From Caballeronia sp. Lep1P3 (lineage in GTDB: Bacteria; Pseudomonadota; Gammaproteobacteria; Burkholderiales; Burkholderiaceae): a stretch of 64,000 nucleotides of DNA. The stretch covers positions 62,001 through 126,000 of the forward strand of contig NZ_CP084270.1 of NCBI RefSeq assembly GCF_022879595.1, given 5' to 3'. Positions 1 through 8,585 of the stretch are shown one piece after another. Below the pieces are notes generated by a model that ran no database searches, was not told the origin of the DNA, and was given only the letters and a program-made list of their open reading frames with translations. The stretch's first letter is position 1; each line of letters opens with the position of its first letter. Made by a program: the position numbers and the translations under genes.

Positions 1-226
1 GGACGACCCCTTCGCGGACAGGGGCGTCAATCCATTCGCGCGCCCAGGTTCGTGCATAGACGATGGCATCTTCGCGCTCCTCGAAAGCGGCTAAGTCACC
101 GCTCATCAGAACTTGAGGCTCTTGACCGTCAACGGCGGGCGTCGTTATTTTTGCATGTGCCATGTACTCGCCGTCCGCCCTACGTGGCGTAGGATCAACA
201 CTGAAACTTGGTTCGATGAGCGTCAT
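1..226 (-). CDS. small conserved protein, PTPRRADGEYMAHA family (partial)
   Basis: The reverse strand is open from an ATG at 224-226 to the window edge, so the C-terminus lies outside. About 75 residues are visible. They contain DPTPRRADGEYMAHA near the N-terminus and an MSGDLAAFEEREDAIVYA stretch further on. Both match, with substitutions, the protein encoded at 3759-3974, so the two are paralogs. I do not recognise a named domain. The size, lack of membrane segments and acidic/aromatic makeup suggest a small cytosolic protein. Function unknown. Confidence 0.6.
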   Translation of the reverse strand, partial: MTLIEPSFSVDPTPRRADGEYMAHAKITTPAVDGQEPQVLMSGDLAAFEEREDAIVYARTWAREWIDAPVREGVV

Positions 227-532
227 CTCGTTCTCCGCGAAGTTGACCGACCATTCGCCAAGGGACGGCTAGGTGATGATGATATCCCAGCACCGATTGG
301 GCCCGACCGGCCGCTAGAGAGCTGAAGAGCATCACATCTCACTTACATCGGTGCTGGTGATTTGCTCGAGCGACGAAGACGGTTACATCGTCTTGCTCCC
401 GCGGGAAGTCGCGGTAAGCACGGCAGCGATGATGGCCGGATGACGCACAGCCAGCCGACGCGGAAGTTGAGATCCGGACGCAATCGATGCTGACTTCGTC
501 GGCTAGCGAGAGCAGCCCCGCCCAACCTCCGC
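227..532. other. intergenic, no gene recognised
   Basis: Open frames here overlap in several phases and none has a convincing ribosome-binding site or recognisable protein. It probably contains the upstream region of the gene at 1-226. Confidence 0.5.
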
Positions 533-1177
533 TCAGGTTCGGCGATTTTCCTCACAATCGTCCCAGTAGCGCAGTGGGTCGCGATGGTCCGGGTAATGTA
601 AGTCAAGCCACGTTGCGAGCTTGGTCCAATCGGGATGGTGGGTTCCCGTTCGCGCCGACCAGTTCGATGATCGTTCGAGAATTCGACCATTTCCGCGATC
701 GCGAACAAGCACACTCGCGAGACCGTTCGAAGTGTTGGCCTGTGATTCGATAAAGTAACGTGGCAGGAGCCTGAGTTCAGCATCCTTGGCCCATCCGTAT
801 AAGCCGCGAACCGCGCCAGAAGCATCTCGCAATTCGATGGGGCCGCTTTCCGGACGAACCGCTGTCCAGCCTTCAGGAAACTCCCCGACAACCTCGTCTT
901 TGCTTTCTCTTACCCACTTCACACGAAGAGCGCGCGTCATCGCTTCGCGCATGCGAGGCACCGATGGGTAGCCCGGCGGCAATTCGATCGACACCGGCAG
1001 CGTGACCAGGCTGTCCTTCCAGAGGGTGAGTTCGTCCTCGACGCGCTTCGCGACATCGGACACGTCTGGGCCGAACGGATTCTCGGGGCGCCTTGACCCA
1101 CTCGACTTCGTCGGCGGCAACCCCTCGAAAAGGCGCTCAGCGTCCTGACGGGTTAGTTTTGACTTTCCTTTGTTCAT
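533..1177 (-). CDS. hypothetical protein, 214 aa
   Basis: I chose the internal ATG at 1177 (protein starts MNKGKSKLTRQDAERLF) because a GAGAGA-type ribosome-binding site lies just upstream. The longer open frame begins with atypical residues. The protein is charged, with a basic N-terminus followed by an NPFGPDVSDVAKRVEDEL segment and a Trp- and Pro-rich C-terminus (HPDWTKLATWLDLHYPDHR). No signal peptide or membrane segment is evident. I do not recognise the family. It stands alone among other short leftward genes. Confidence 0.55.
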   Translation of the reverse strand: MNKGKSKLTRQDAERLFEGLPPTKSSGSRRPENPFGPDVSDVAKRVEDELTLWKDSLVTLPVSIELPPGYPSVPRMREAMTRALRVKWVRESKDEVVGEFPEGWTAVRPESGPIELRDASGAVRGLYGWAKDAELRLLPRYFIESQANTSNGLASVLVRDRGNGRILERSSNWSARTGTHHPDWTKLATWLDLHYPDHRDPLRYWDDCEENRRT

Positions 1178-1501
1178 GCTCTCTCGGTACAAAATATAGA
1201 TCGGCTTGAACGCGCACGACCCCCGTGACCGCAAAGCGGTCCAGTCGAGCGACGACGCTCGCGCATAAGATCTCACCGTCAATCTAACGCTCATCGTCGC
1301 GACTCACCCGTTGGTCCCGGGGCGACGCCGTGCGGCGCGAAGCAAACGCCAGTCACGATGTGACGCTGGCATTCGTGCAAATCGTGTCCCAAATCAGATC
1401 GGCGCGCAAACATGCCAGCGATAGGTGGGCAGCGATAGTTGGCCCAACAGGTTGCCAGCGACCGTGACGATCACGATGCTTCGCTGCGACGGATCATTCG
1501 C
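1178..1501. other. intergenic, no gene recognised
   Basis: Short frames only, none with a convincing start. It probably holds the promoter of the gene at 533-1177. Confidence 0.5.
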
Positions 1502-1762
1502 CTAACTCACGACTGTTACCGGGTTCATCGCTTTCAGGTCGGGGAAACGCCCCGCTTTCAATATCCGATCCAGCTGCGCCTCGGCGAGCTCAGTTCGGTG
1601 AAGGGGCGTGGAGGCGAACTGCGTGTCGCGCGCGCGTAGGACCGCCTCGATCGCCTCGCACTGATCGTCGGCGATGGCCCACGGGTGATTCGTCTCCGAA
1701 TCGTGAATGCACTCCCTCAGGACTGCTTCCGCCCTAAGATACGTTGCGATGGGGTGGGTCAA
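1502..1762 (-). CDS. hypothetical protein, 86 aa
   Basis: This short acidic protein (MTHPIATYLRAEAVLRECI at its start) reads from a TTG at 1762 that overlaps the last 29 bp of the upstream gene at 1734-1976, so the two are probably translationally coupled. It looks helical, with many Ala, Glu and Arg, and ends in a DLKAMNP segment. No known domain. The overlap with a recognisable Burkholderia-type small gene supports it as a real coding sequence. A later start cannot be excluded. Confidence 0.5.
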   Translation of the reverse strand: MTHPIATYLRAEAVLRECIHDSETNHPWAIADDQCEAIEAVLRARDTQFASTPLHRTELAEAQLDRILKAGRFPDLKAMNPVTVVS

Positions 1763-1976
1763 ACCGATCCTGCTCGCAGATGAAGTAGGTCAGGTAGAGG
1801 ATTTTAACTAGTTCACTCGCGAGGTCAGCGTTGACCCGGCCGTTGCGCATTGCAGCCAGCGCCAGATGGTATCTCAGCGAGAAAGCCCGCGCCGTCGCCG
1901 GGGCAATCGGCAACAGCTTCGCCAGGGTTAGCTGCGGGCGGCGCATCATCTTCGCGTTCTTTGGTTTCTTCGACAT
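1734..1976 (-). CDS. small basic Burkholderia-type hypothetical protein, 80 aa
   Basis: The start is the ATG at 1976 (MSKKPKNAKMMRRPQLT). The longer upstream frame is proline-rich and unlike a protein N-terminus. A Lys/Arg-rich head is followed by a helical ARAFSLRYHLALAAMRNG segment and an Ala/Leu-rich ADLASELVKILYLTYF segment. From memory, small proteins with this RAFSLRYHLALAA pattern are common in Burkholderia and sometimes carry a Fis-like label, but no HTH is clear here. It overlaps the gene at 1502-1762 and probably forms a two-gene unit with it. Confidence 0.6.
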   Translation of the reverse strand: MSKKPKNAKMMRRPQLTLAKLLPIAPATARAFSLRYHLALAAMRNGRVNADLASELVKILYLTYFICEQDRFDPPHRNVS

Positions 1977-2085
1977 GGTGGCGATTGTCAGCGACCGCCC
2001 CACGTTAGAAACCTTGGATGCCAGGGCGCGACGTGTGGGAGAGTCGTTTTGCAGTGAGCTCCGAGCAGGAGCACTGTGCTGCAGA

Positions 2086-2915
2086 GGCTCTGTCAACTTG
2101 TCGAGACTGAGTCGGAAAGACGGCAAGAAAAAGCGTCCCTCAGAAGGCGCTGGACGGATTTCGGGTGACCCCGGTGAACTCGCGCCAGGCAACAAATCGC
2201 CCTTCGAGTTGTTTCCGATAGAGTGAAGCGCGCAGCAGATGCCGCTTGAGCGCGAAGTGTTGCCTGATCGGCCCGAAGCACGAGAGAAATTTCTGTGTGC
2301 GTTTCGGGTTGCGAAAGCCGCGCATACGCCGTTCGCGTTCGCGGGTCGGTTGGTGGCTGTTCTCCGCGCGGTTGTTCAGTCGGGCGGCCGCTTTGACGAA
2401 CACGTGCTTCACGTTCGCAAGTTCGGGGATCTCCGCCTTTGCCGCCGGATAGCTGCGCAACTGATCGGTGACGATCTTGCGCGGTACCGGGCTCGAGCGC
2501 AGCACACGCTCGAAGAAGCGTTTGGCCGCGGCTTTGTCGCGCCGCTTTTGTAGCAAGATGTCGAGTTCCGCGCCGTGCTGGTCGACCGCGCGCCACAGCA
2601 GGTGCGGTTCGCCACGCAGCGTGACGAACATCTCGTCGAGGTGCCAGGTGCTACCCGGCTTGCGTCGCGCGGCTTTCACCCGGTGAGCGAAGCCGTTGCC
2701 AAACTTATCGCACCAGCATCGGATTGTCTCGTATGTCACGGTCACGCCGCGCTCGAAGAGCAGTTCCTCGATGTCGCGCAAGCTCAACTGAAAGCGGAAA
2801 TACCAACGCACAGCGCAACTGATGACCTCGGCCGGGAAACGGTGACCGTGATAGAGCGATTTCGATTTCTTCATCGCATCATCTTACGTGACCGACCCAA
2901 CAACCTGACAACGCC
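2086..2915 (-). mobile_element. IS6-family insertion sequence
   Basis: An 830-bp element around one transposase gene. The left end reads GGCTCTGTCAACTTG (2086-2100) and the right end, reverse-complemented, reads GGCGTTGTCAGGTTG (2901-2915), giving an 11/15 inverted match. Length and end sequence fit IS6. The 8-bp flanks differ (GCTGCAGA and TTACGGCA), so no target duplication remains. This is consistent with replicon fusion or deletion events typical of IS6 elements. Confidence 0.75.
2140..2874 (-). CDS. IS6-family transposase
   Basis: 244 aa, the usual IS6 length. The N-terminal part (FPAEVISCAVRWYFRFQLS, then LSLRDIEELLFERGV) is the characteristic zinc-less HTH head of IS6 transposases. 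The DDE triad can be placed at WHLDEMFVTLRG, VTDQLRSYPAAKAEI and NRAENSHQPTRERERRM. The frame is complete and undisrupted, so the transposase may be active. It catalyses replicative cut-and-copy transposition acting on the element ends at 2086 and 2915. Confidence 0.9.
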   Translation of the reverse strand: MKKSKSLYHGHRFPAEVISCAVRWYFRFQLSLRDIEELLFERGVTVTYETIRCWCDKFGNGFAHRVKAARRKPGSTWHLDEMFVTLRGEPHLLWRAVDQHGAELDILLQKRRDKAAAKRFFERVLRSSPVPRKIVTDQLRSYPAAKAEIPELANVKHVFVKAAARLNNRAENSHQPTRERERRMRGFRNPKRTQKFLSCFGPIRQHFALKRHLLRASLYRKQLEGRFVAWREFTGVTRNPSSAF

Positions 2916-3161
2916 TTACGGCACAATGCAACAAGGGATGCTTCCCACTACCGGGCTCATGCTCTCGGCAAAAGACAGTTGCCTACTGTCGTTTCTGAGC
3001 GGAATCCTGGAAGGGCGCTTTGTTGCCGGTTGAGAATCGGGGCGCACCGATGTTCCTTTTCGTACGCGGGTAACCGTCAATCTAACCTTACCCCCGAAAC
3101 CGGCTAGGCGCGGTCCACCAACAAATTACTGCGTGTAGTGGGTCGGGAAACAAACATGCAG

Positions 3162-3401
3162 TCAATCGACGGGACCGAGTAACACGTCGATTGCAGCTTG
3201 GCCGGCAATTTCGGCCACCAGATAGGCCCAACGCTCAGTAAAAGGTCCGTTGCGCAACGGGATGCGGCCTCCCCGCGCACCGAGCACTTCGAGGTTCGTG
3301 GTGCCTCTTATCTGAAAGGTCACGTCAAAGGTGTTTTCGTCAGCAGCCGAAGTCAGTTCGATCTGAATTTCGAAGCCGCGGTATGCGATCGTTCGGTGCA
3401 T
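3162..3401 (-). CDS. small conserved protein, YRGFEIQ family (79 aa)
   Basis: I chose the ATG at 3401 (MHRTIAYRGFEIQIELTSA). The protein is predicted to be a compact beta-rich fold: FEIQIELTS, then FDVTFQIRG, then a GPFTERWAYLVAEIAGQAAID helix. A decayed paralog with the same MxRxIxxRGF start and a YDVTFQIKG segment lies at 4597-4703. I know of no named domain. Together with the genes at 3759-3974 and 3943-4353 it forms a leftward cluster of small genes. Confidence 0.6.
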   Translation of the reverse strand: MHRTIAYRGFEIQIELTSAADENTFDVTFQIRGTTNLEVLGARGGRIPLRNGPFTERWAYLVAEIAGQAAIDVLLGPVD

Positions 3402-3758
3402 GAAAGCCTCCCTTTCGTCTTCGGACACTAACATGAGTCAGCATCAGATGGTCTACGCAACCTTTGGGATAGTAGTCATGCATGCGCCACCACGCGTACT
3501 CAAATATCTACATACAGGAACCTTCAGGACCGCAACTACCGATTCCATGAATGCTTCTTGACCACTTCGACGAATCTCGCGCGCGGGCAACTTCTTCATC
3601 GGCTGTTGGGGTGGTCACAACGATAACCGGAAAGTCTGTACCGGTGCGTTAGCGCATTTGTTGAACGACCTCGAAGCCGTCGAGGAATGGCCGGCAACCA
3701 GCGCAGACCGACGGCACGGCGCAGTGTGCCGCCGTAAGGGGCGCGCGGGCCGCTCGCA
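3402..3758. other. intergenic, no gene recognised
   Basis: Only antisense or shadow frames are visible. It holds the probable upstream region of the gene at 3162-3401. Confidence 0.5.
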
Positions 3759-3974
3759 TCAACCGAAGCGTGTCGCAAGCCACTCTTGCGCCCACTTGGT
3801 CGCAAATTCGACGGCATCTGCGCGAAGGTCGAAGCCCCCGAGGTCACCGCTAATAAACACGTCGGTCAGGCTGCCATCCGCGGCGTTACCGCTGATGCGT
3901 GCGTGCGCCATGTACTCTCCGTCTGCCCTTCGAGGCGTCGGGTCAATGCGAAAGCTCGTCGGACTCGTTTGCAT
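3759..3974 (-). CDS. small conserved protein, PTPRRADGEYMAHA family (71 aa)
   Basis: Start chosen at the ATG at 3974 (MQTSPTSFRIDPTPRRADG), inside the end of the gene at 3943-4353 (32-bp overlap), which implies coupled translation. The RIDPTPRRADGEYMAHA and FISGDLGGFDLRADAVEFA stretches align with the partial protein at 1-226, so this family has at least two members in the window. It ends in a Trp-rich ATKWAQEWLATRF helix. No known domain. Probably cytosolic. Function unknown. Confidence 0.65.
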   Translation of the reverse strand: MQTSPTSFRIDPTPRRADGEYMAHARISGNAADGSLTDVFISGDLGGFDLRADAVEFATKWAQEWLATRFG

Positions 3975-4353
3975 GATCTTCAACTGTTCTATCGACCTGT
4001 TTGAAAGGCTGGGGCGCTTGGGTCGTTGCATCCTGCTGGGTCGCTCCTTCCCGCACGCGATGGTTTGTTTGCGCGCCGAAAAACGCGCGGCTCGTTGGGC
4101 AAGTGTCGATCACTTGCTCTGCATACGCCGTGCAGGCGCGCCGTGCATCGCCCGCGCTCTGATACCCGCTTTGGGCGGGGAGCCTGAACACGCAACTGCG
4201 CGACTGACCGTCTTCCGCTTCCGGCTCTTTAATACGCACGGCGGCATCGAATCCGTCCTCATAGTTGTGACCGTGACCGGACAAGGTCGGTTGGCGTGGA
4301 AAGACGAGCGGATAGATTTCCAGCCCACGATATAAGCGGAAATTGACTGTCAT
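3943..4353 (-). CDS. hypothetical protein, 136 aa
   Basis: Starts at the ATG at 4353 with GAGGG eight bases upstream. The N-terminal NFRLYRGLEIYPLVFPRQP resembles the YRGFEI motif of the small protein at 3162-3401, suggesting a shared fold. The middle contains EDGFDAAVRIKEPEAEDGQS and a two-cysteine helix (RRACTAYAEQVIDTC). The C-terminal third is polar and probably disordered. It overlaps the next gene (3759-3974) by 32 bp. No named family recognised. Confidence 0.55.
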   Translation of the reverse strand: MTVNFRLYRGLEIYPLVFPRQPTLSGHGHNYEDGFDAAVRIKEPEAEDGQSRSCVFRLPAQSGYQSAGDARRACTAYAEQVIDTCPTSRAFFGAQTNHRVREGATQQDATTQAPQPFKQVDRTVEDHANESDELSH

Positions 4354-4596
4354 GAGTGAGCCCTCGCGCCGTTCAGGCGCCAAAGTAGACTGTGTGCAAA
4401 GCAGCTTCGGTAGTACTGAGAGATTGATCGGGTTGCACGGCCTCCGATGCAGGACGGACTTCGGTAGTATCGTCGAAGGACTGCTGGAACCCAAAGCGGC
4501 ATTCGGTCCAGCCTGCACGTCCCATCCTACCCGCTTCCCAGACTTGTATAGCTAACTTTGAGCGCACAACTTGGGCTGATGTTGAAAGGAAGCGCG

Positions 4597-4703
4597 CTAT
4601 ACCAGTAAGCCGCCTTTGATTTGAAACGTCACGTCATACATGTTTTCGGCTGACACCGCCAGGCTGACGTGGCGAAGCCGCGGAATGGAATGATCCGGTA
4701 CAT
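4597..4703 (-). pseudogene. decayed paralog of the YRGFEIQ-family gene
   Basis: From an ATG at 4703 the frame reads MYRIIPFRGFA. After a one-base shift it continues HVSLAVSAENMYDVTFQIKG and then hits a TAG at 4597-4599. These two halves match the start and middle of the 79-aa protein at 3162-3401, so this is a frameshifted, C-terminally truncated copy. No target duplication or IS end marks the break. Confidence 0.55.
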
Positions 4704-5177
4704 AGGTGCTCCATTGGGAGAGACAGGCGCCTCTTCGGACTTACGAAGAATGCTTAAGTAAGCCCGTTAATTCAGCTGCCACCGGATCAAACCATAGCCA
4801 GGCGCCCGACGTACTCAGCAGATTACCTGCTTACCAGTTGGGCACGTCACCGAATCGGTTGCGCCCGGGAAGGATACGATCTACGTGACTCCGCTTGGCA
4901 AAAGGCTATCGCTAATCGACTGCCACGCTCGTCTGACGGATCCCGAACCCGCCCCGCTATCCGCCGACCTCGATCGACCGTTCCTTATGAGCTTCCGAGA
5001 CAGTGAATGTTCCGCTACGGTTTCTGCGCGTTCACGGAACTCACCCTGTCTGAACGCAAACTCAGGATGCAACGGACGTGCGCCCCGTCGAGATGGCATG
5101 CCGCAGCCCGAGCAGCCTGCATTGTCGTGAAACGGTGCCGCCAGCTGACGTCGGCAACTGCCGAACAACTACGGAGA
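4704..5177. other. intergenic, no gene recognised
   Basis: Overlapping frames in both directions have atypical composition and no ribosome-binding sites. I see nothing assignable. Confidence 0.45.
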
Positions 5178-5375
5178 CTACCTCTGGGAATAGCCCTCTC
5201 GCCACAACGTGGCACCGACGGCCACCAGAACTTGGGCGTCTCCTTCCTCTAGACGATCCCACGCCGACGCCAGCCACTGCGCGAGTCCGTTGCACGCGTC
5301 ATTCAACGTGACGTAGTCTCTTCCCTCAACGTTGAACTGCTCAAAGGTAGCGAGTACGTTTTCTTCTGTCGCCAT
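5178..5375 (-). CDS. small acidic hypothetical protein, 65 aa
   Basis: A strong GGAGG ribosome-binding site sits six bases before the ATG at 5375, which decides this start over the longer frame. The protein (MATEENVLATFEQFN at its start) is acidic and helical, with NACNGLAQWLASAWDRLEEGD-like composition in the middle. It has no membrane segment or known motif. It probably belongs with the gene at 5577-5927 in a set of host-specific small genes. Confidence 0.55.
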   Translation of the reverse strand: MATEENVLATFEQFNVEGRDYVTLNDACNGLAQWLASAWDRLEEGDAQVLVAVGATLWREGYSQR

Positions 5376-5576
5376 GTCAATCCTCCGGGTATGTCCCCAC
5401 TCGACGAGCATAGCCGCGAGTTGCTTGAAATATACTGGACTGTCCGCGCGCACTTCCCGCGCGCCTCCGTACAGGCTTCGCTGCACGGGCCTATCACGGA
5501 TGCAGTCCAGTGTGGTGTGGTGACTGCCACGGGGCGCGAGCCCGAGCGATGCATATGACGTCGATAGCGCCGGCCT

Positions 5577-5927
5577 TCAACTGTCGTCGGTCGCACGCGC
5601 CGGCGAAACGTAGATCGATTTCGAAAAAAGCGTCTCACCGCCCATCGATCGATCGAGTACACCGATCGCTCGGTTCAGCAGGCCGATCTCGGCGCCCATG
5701 CTACGCGCTTCACGCATATAGAAGTTCACAGCATCGAGTCCGTCAATGGTGCAGGCGTCGCCTAGCGGTTGCCCCGGCCACCGAGCGAGAAGTACTGGAT
5801 CCACCTCGGGCCCGTAGCTGTCCCTACGCGACAAAGTGCACCCGGTGCCAATGTGGACCACTTCGCTCCGAGCACGATCTGCGTGGAACTGCGGAAGTGT
5901 CGAAAGAAACTCTAGTAAAGGATACAT
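5577..5927 (-). CDS. hypothetical protein, 116 aa
   Basis: The start at 5927 is preceded by GGAGG with normal spacing, a good sign that this is a gene. The N-terminus (MYPLLEFLSTLPQFHADR) is followed by a GTGCTLSRRDSYGPEVDP stretch and a helical DAVNFYMREARSMGAEIGL segment. No signal peptide or recognised domain. Its neighbours do not suggest a role. Confidence 0.55.
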   Translation of the reverse strand: MYPLLEFLSTLPQFHADRARSEVVHIGTGCTLSRRDSYGPEVDPVLLARWPGQPLGDACTIDGLDAVNFYMREARSMGAEIGLLNRAIGVLDRSMGGETLFSKSIYVSPARATDDS

Positions 5928-6436
5928 TTGCCCTCCGGGGCCTGTGCCTGCGATAGGTTGGGGGGATCATTCAGCGCGTTGCAACGGTGGGGACACCGAT
6001 CATGCAGTCGCTAGGAGTACAGACGTTGTCGACCCAACGCTATCGCCCGCTTTGCAGGAGTCGCTCTGCTTTAATCCTTGAAGGCCGAAAGGGCAATCGT
6101 TGATGAGGTCGCAGACTGCGGCAGACCCGCTCATAGCCACGCTCCCTTGATCGCTAGCGATGACATGTGGGCTGGCGCTGGCTCTGTTCAGCCGCCGAAA
6201 CGGTCGCGTATATCGACTTATAGCAGACCGCCGTAGTACTGCGCGTCACCTTGCCGGCAAACAGCTATGACCCGACGATCCCATCACCGGTAGTCGACCC
6301 CCGATTCCCGGGAAAGAGATGACTGGCAGGACGAGCTGACTATATGGTCTGACGCATCGGACAGAGAGGTTCCGTTAAAGCGCGCCAAAGCGATCGCGGC
6401 AAGTCGCGCCGCGCCGGTGTCGACTGTACCGACAGG
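5928..6436. other. intergenic, no gene recognised
   Basis: About 500 bp between the gene at 5577-5927 and the cold-shock terminator. Only short frames without starts. Confidence 0.5.
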
Positions 6437-6438
6437 AA

Positions 6439-6460
6439 AAGGGCCGGTAGACCGGCCCTT
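6439..6460 (-). terminator. intrinsic terminator of the cold-shock gene
   Basis: Perfect hairpin: AAGGGCCGGT, loop, ACCGGCCCTT. On the reverse strand the stem is followed by TTTTCC. It lies just beyond the stop of the cold-shock gene. Confidence 0.85.
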
Positions 6461-6469
6461 GAAACTGCG

Positions 6470-6673
6470 TTACAGCGGCGAGATATTCGCGGCTTGCATG
6501 CCTTTCGGGCCGCGCTTTGTCTCGTAGCTTACTTTCTGATTTTCCGCGAGCGTCTTGAAGCCGTCGCCTTTAACTTCTGAGAAGTGAGCAAAGAGATCGT
6601 CCCCACCAGCATCAGGGGTGATGAAACCGAAGCCCTTGCTATCGTTGAACCACTTAACTGTACCGGTATCCAT
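6470..6673 (-). CDS. cold-shock domain protein (CspA family)
   Basis: 67 aa, the standard length of a single cold-shock domain. The nucleic-acid-binding motifs RNP1 (KGFGFI) and RNP2 (DLFAHF) are intact, and it starts [18 protein letters not shown] like other CspA proteins. It binds single-stranded RNA and DNA and acts as an RNA chaperone in the cytoplasm. It is monocistronic: a consensus promoter lies 137 bp upstream and a strong terminator directly follows. The long leader is typical of csp genes whose mRNA structure responds to temperature. Confidence 0.95.
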   Translation of the reverse strand: MDTGTVKWFNDSKGFGFITPDAGGDDLFAHFSEVKGDGFKTLAENQKVSYETKRGPKGMQAANISPL

Positions 6674-6809
6674 GAGAATTCCTTGAAAAAATAAGAGCTC
6701 GCGTGCGGAGCGACAAAAACTTCAAGGAAGAAGAGAGGACAGCGAGTACCGCGCCGAGGACGCGGATAATGGTGATCAGCAATCGAGCTTCTTGAAAATT
6801 TCATTTTTC

Positions 6810-6838
6810 ACAATATAGGGCTGGCGTGGCCTTGTCAA
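6810..6838 (-). promoter_or_regulatory. sigma-70 promoter of the cold-shock gene
   Basis: On the reverse strand a perfect -35 box TTGACA (6833-6838) is followed by a 17-base spacer and a TATTGT -10 box (6810-6815). Transcription would start near 6803 and give a leader of about 130 nt (6674 to about 6803) before the csp ATG. Confidence 0.75.
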
Positions 6839-7069
6839 TTCTTTTCTGGTCGATTCTCAGTGGAACTGTGGCGGTAATTGCGCCCTCATGACGAGGCGAT
6901 TATCAATCGCCTCTTGACATGCGGAAGCCGGCCGTGAGCCGTTGCAGCCCCAAGCCGTAACGCCGACGCACGTGCCGTTGCGGCAATCGTCCCGCCGAAC
7001 AGCATGATGGTTGTACCTCGGACGGTTGACCAGTTGACCACTCAGCTCGTTAAGCCGTTTAGGCGTCTC

Positions 7070-7204
7070 CTAGAGGTCTTCGTACGAATCTCTAGGTTCG
7101 CGTTCCCGTGTTTCCCGCGGAATGCTGTCGTTGTTGTTCTCGTTAGCGAGATACAAGATGAGCCATGCACCAAGGACCAACATAATGACCGTCATCGCTA
7201 TCAT
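7070..7204 (-). CDS. small single-pass membrane protein, 44 aa
   Basis: I chose the ATG at 7204, which has an AAAGGTG ribosome-binding site. The first 20 residues (MIAMTVIMLVLGAWLILYLA) form one hydrophobic helix. They are followed by a polar, charged tail (NENNNDSIPRETREREPRD). The arrangement fits a small inner-membrane protein with a cytoplasmic tail. No family recognised. A start at 7261 is possible but adds an unlikely N-terminus. Confidence 0.45.
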   Translation of the reverse strand: MIAMTVIMLVLGAWLILYLANENNNDSIPRETREREPRDSYEDL

Positions 7205-7549
7205 TGATGCACCTTTCAGTAGTTGCCGTGCCGGCGTCGCACTTCCCACGCTGAAAGCCATGGGACCAGCAGGCCTCTTAGCAACGCCAAGTCAAACATG
7301 ATGCGAGGCACCTACCAATGCCCTGCGCAGCTTTCGTCTCGCTTGTTTCGGTGGCATTCCGCAAAGCCAAGCAGATCAGCTGGCATTGGGACGATGAGCG
7401 CTAGGACTGCGACACGCAATTCAGGTCGGTCGTCTCCCATACGAACATCAAGATGGCGCCTAATACTTGTAGCCGCCGCTCGCTGGAACAGGACACGCTC
7501 GATGCCGCAGTAGTGCGAAACGTCACAGGCCCCATAGGGTGGTCATCGC
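7205..7549. other. intergenic, no gene recognised
   Basis: No supported gene on either strand. Confidence 0.45.
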
Positions 7550-7738
7550 CTAGGCATTCGGAGGTAGCGTACTTATTTTATTGCTCCTTTTACGACAACC
7601 TTTGGCATCGGCGACGGATCGTAGCGTCCGCACCATTTCGCGCGCTTTTTCCTTTGAGCGATGCGCGCCCATTTCTTCGATCAAGTGCGTAAAGCCTCGA
7701 AGCCCACGGTGCACGGCACCTTTTTCATTTGCGTTCAT
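7550..7738 (-). CDS. small basic hypothetical protein, 62 aa
   Basis: The ATG at 7738 has AAGGAAG just upstream. The sequence (MNANEKGAVHRGLRGFTHLI) is rich in Lys, Arg, His and Glu, helical, and hydrophilic throughout. It could be a small nucleic-acid- or protein-binding protein, but nothing specific can be read from it. Confidence 0.4.
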   Translation of the reverse strand: MNANEKGAVHRGLRGFTHLIEEMGAHRSKEKAREMVRTLRSVADAKGCRKRSNKISTLPPNA

Positions 7739-8360
7739 CAAACTTCCTTGAGCATGCGCAAGCTCATTATGCGCCCCCGGTACGAGGGGCGCGTGATTCT
7801 TGCTGCAATGTCCGAGACGGCACCTGATCACGGCGGGTCAGAAGACGCCTCGCGCGTCGTCGCGCTGACGTCGTGCCGGTCGAGACATGAATGACACGAG
7901 ACACGAATGCCCTCAACACCGGACGCGCAGGAACATTGTGCCGTTCTCGAGACAACGTCCCGGAAAGCTGTTGCTCGCGTTAAATCAGTGCCCGAGATGT
8001 TCCGTCTCGTATTGCGCAGCCCTGGCGCGAGTACGAATGCAGCTGTCCTGACGGGCCCGGCACTAGGCAAGCTCACCAATGAAGCGGAGTAACCGCACGA
8101 AAGTAAACGGTGCATTATTGACCAACCAGTTTCGAACCGTTGCGCCGTAAGCTGCACTAGCGCAATCGTACCCAATGCGCACTGTATCGCCAATTGTCGG
8201 TGAAGCACGCCAGCGCACGACGGATCGATACGTTGGCTTTATCAAGTTCGGGATCGATCGTAGCGTTTTGCCATCGAGGCGCAACTAGGATCACCGTCAT
8301 CGCGGAATTGATCGTGCCAGGTTTGAGCCCGCTCTAAGTCCCTCCTCAGAGGATCACTTA
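7739..8360. other. intergenic, no gene recognised
   Basis: About 620 bp up to the left end of the deleted IS3 element. No frame has both a start signal and protein-like composition. Confidence 0.45.
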
Positions 8361-8429
8361 TGAGCTTCCCCCGAATTTCGACTTCCAGCGGGTCGTGTGT
8401 AAACTCGATCTGAAGGAAGGAAAAGAACA

Positions 8430-8585
8430 ATGTTCAAGGTACCAAACCAAGCCTATACGGCGGAGTTCAGGGCGGCCGCCGTGCAGCGGGTCAAGGACGG
8501 ACAAAGCATCCGTGCCGTGTCTCGTGAATTGAAGATGTCACCGCAGACACTGCGCAACTGGGTGAAAGCTGCAGAGACATCGTGA
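8430..8585 (+). pseudogene. truncated OrfA of the deleted IS3 element
   Basis: 51 residues (MFKVPNQAYTAEFRAAAVQR at the start) carry the HTH head typical of IS3 OrfA, with RAVSRELKMSPQTLRNWV as the recognition region. The frame stops at the deletion junction, so the leucine zipper and frameshift region are missing. A GAAGGAAGG ribosome-binding site remains upstream. Confidence 0.8.

Noticed and set aside
2078..2923. Target duplication for the IS6 element
   Set aside because: The 8-bp flanks GCTGCAGA and TTACGGCA do not match.
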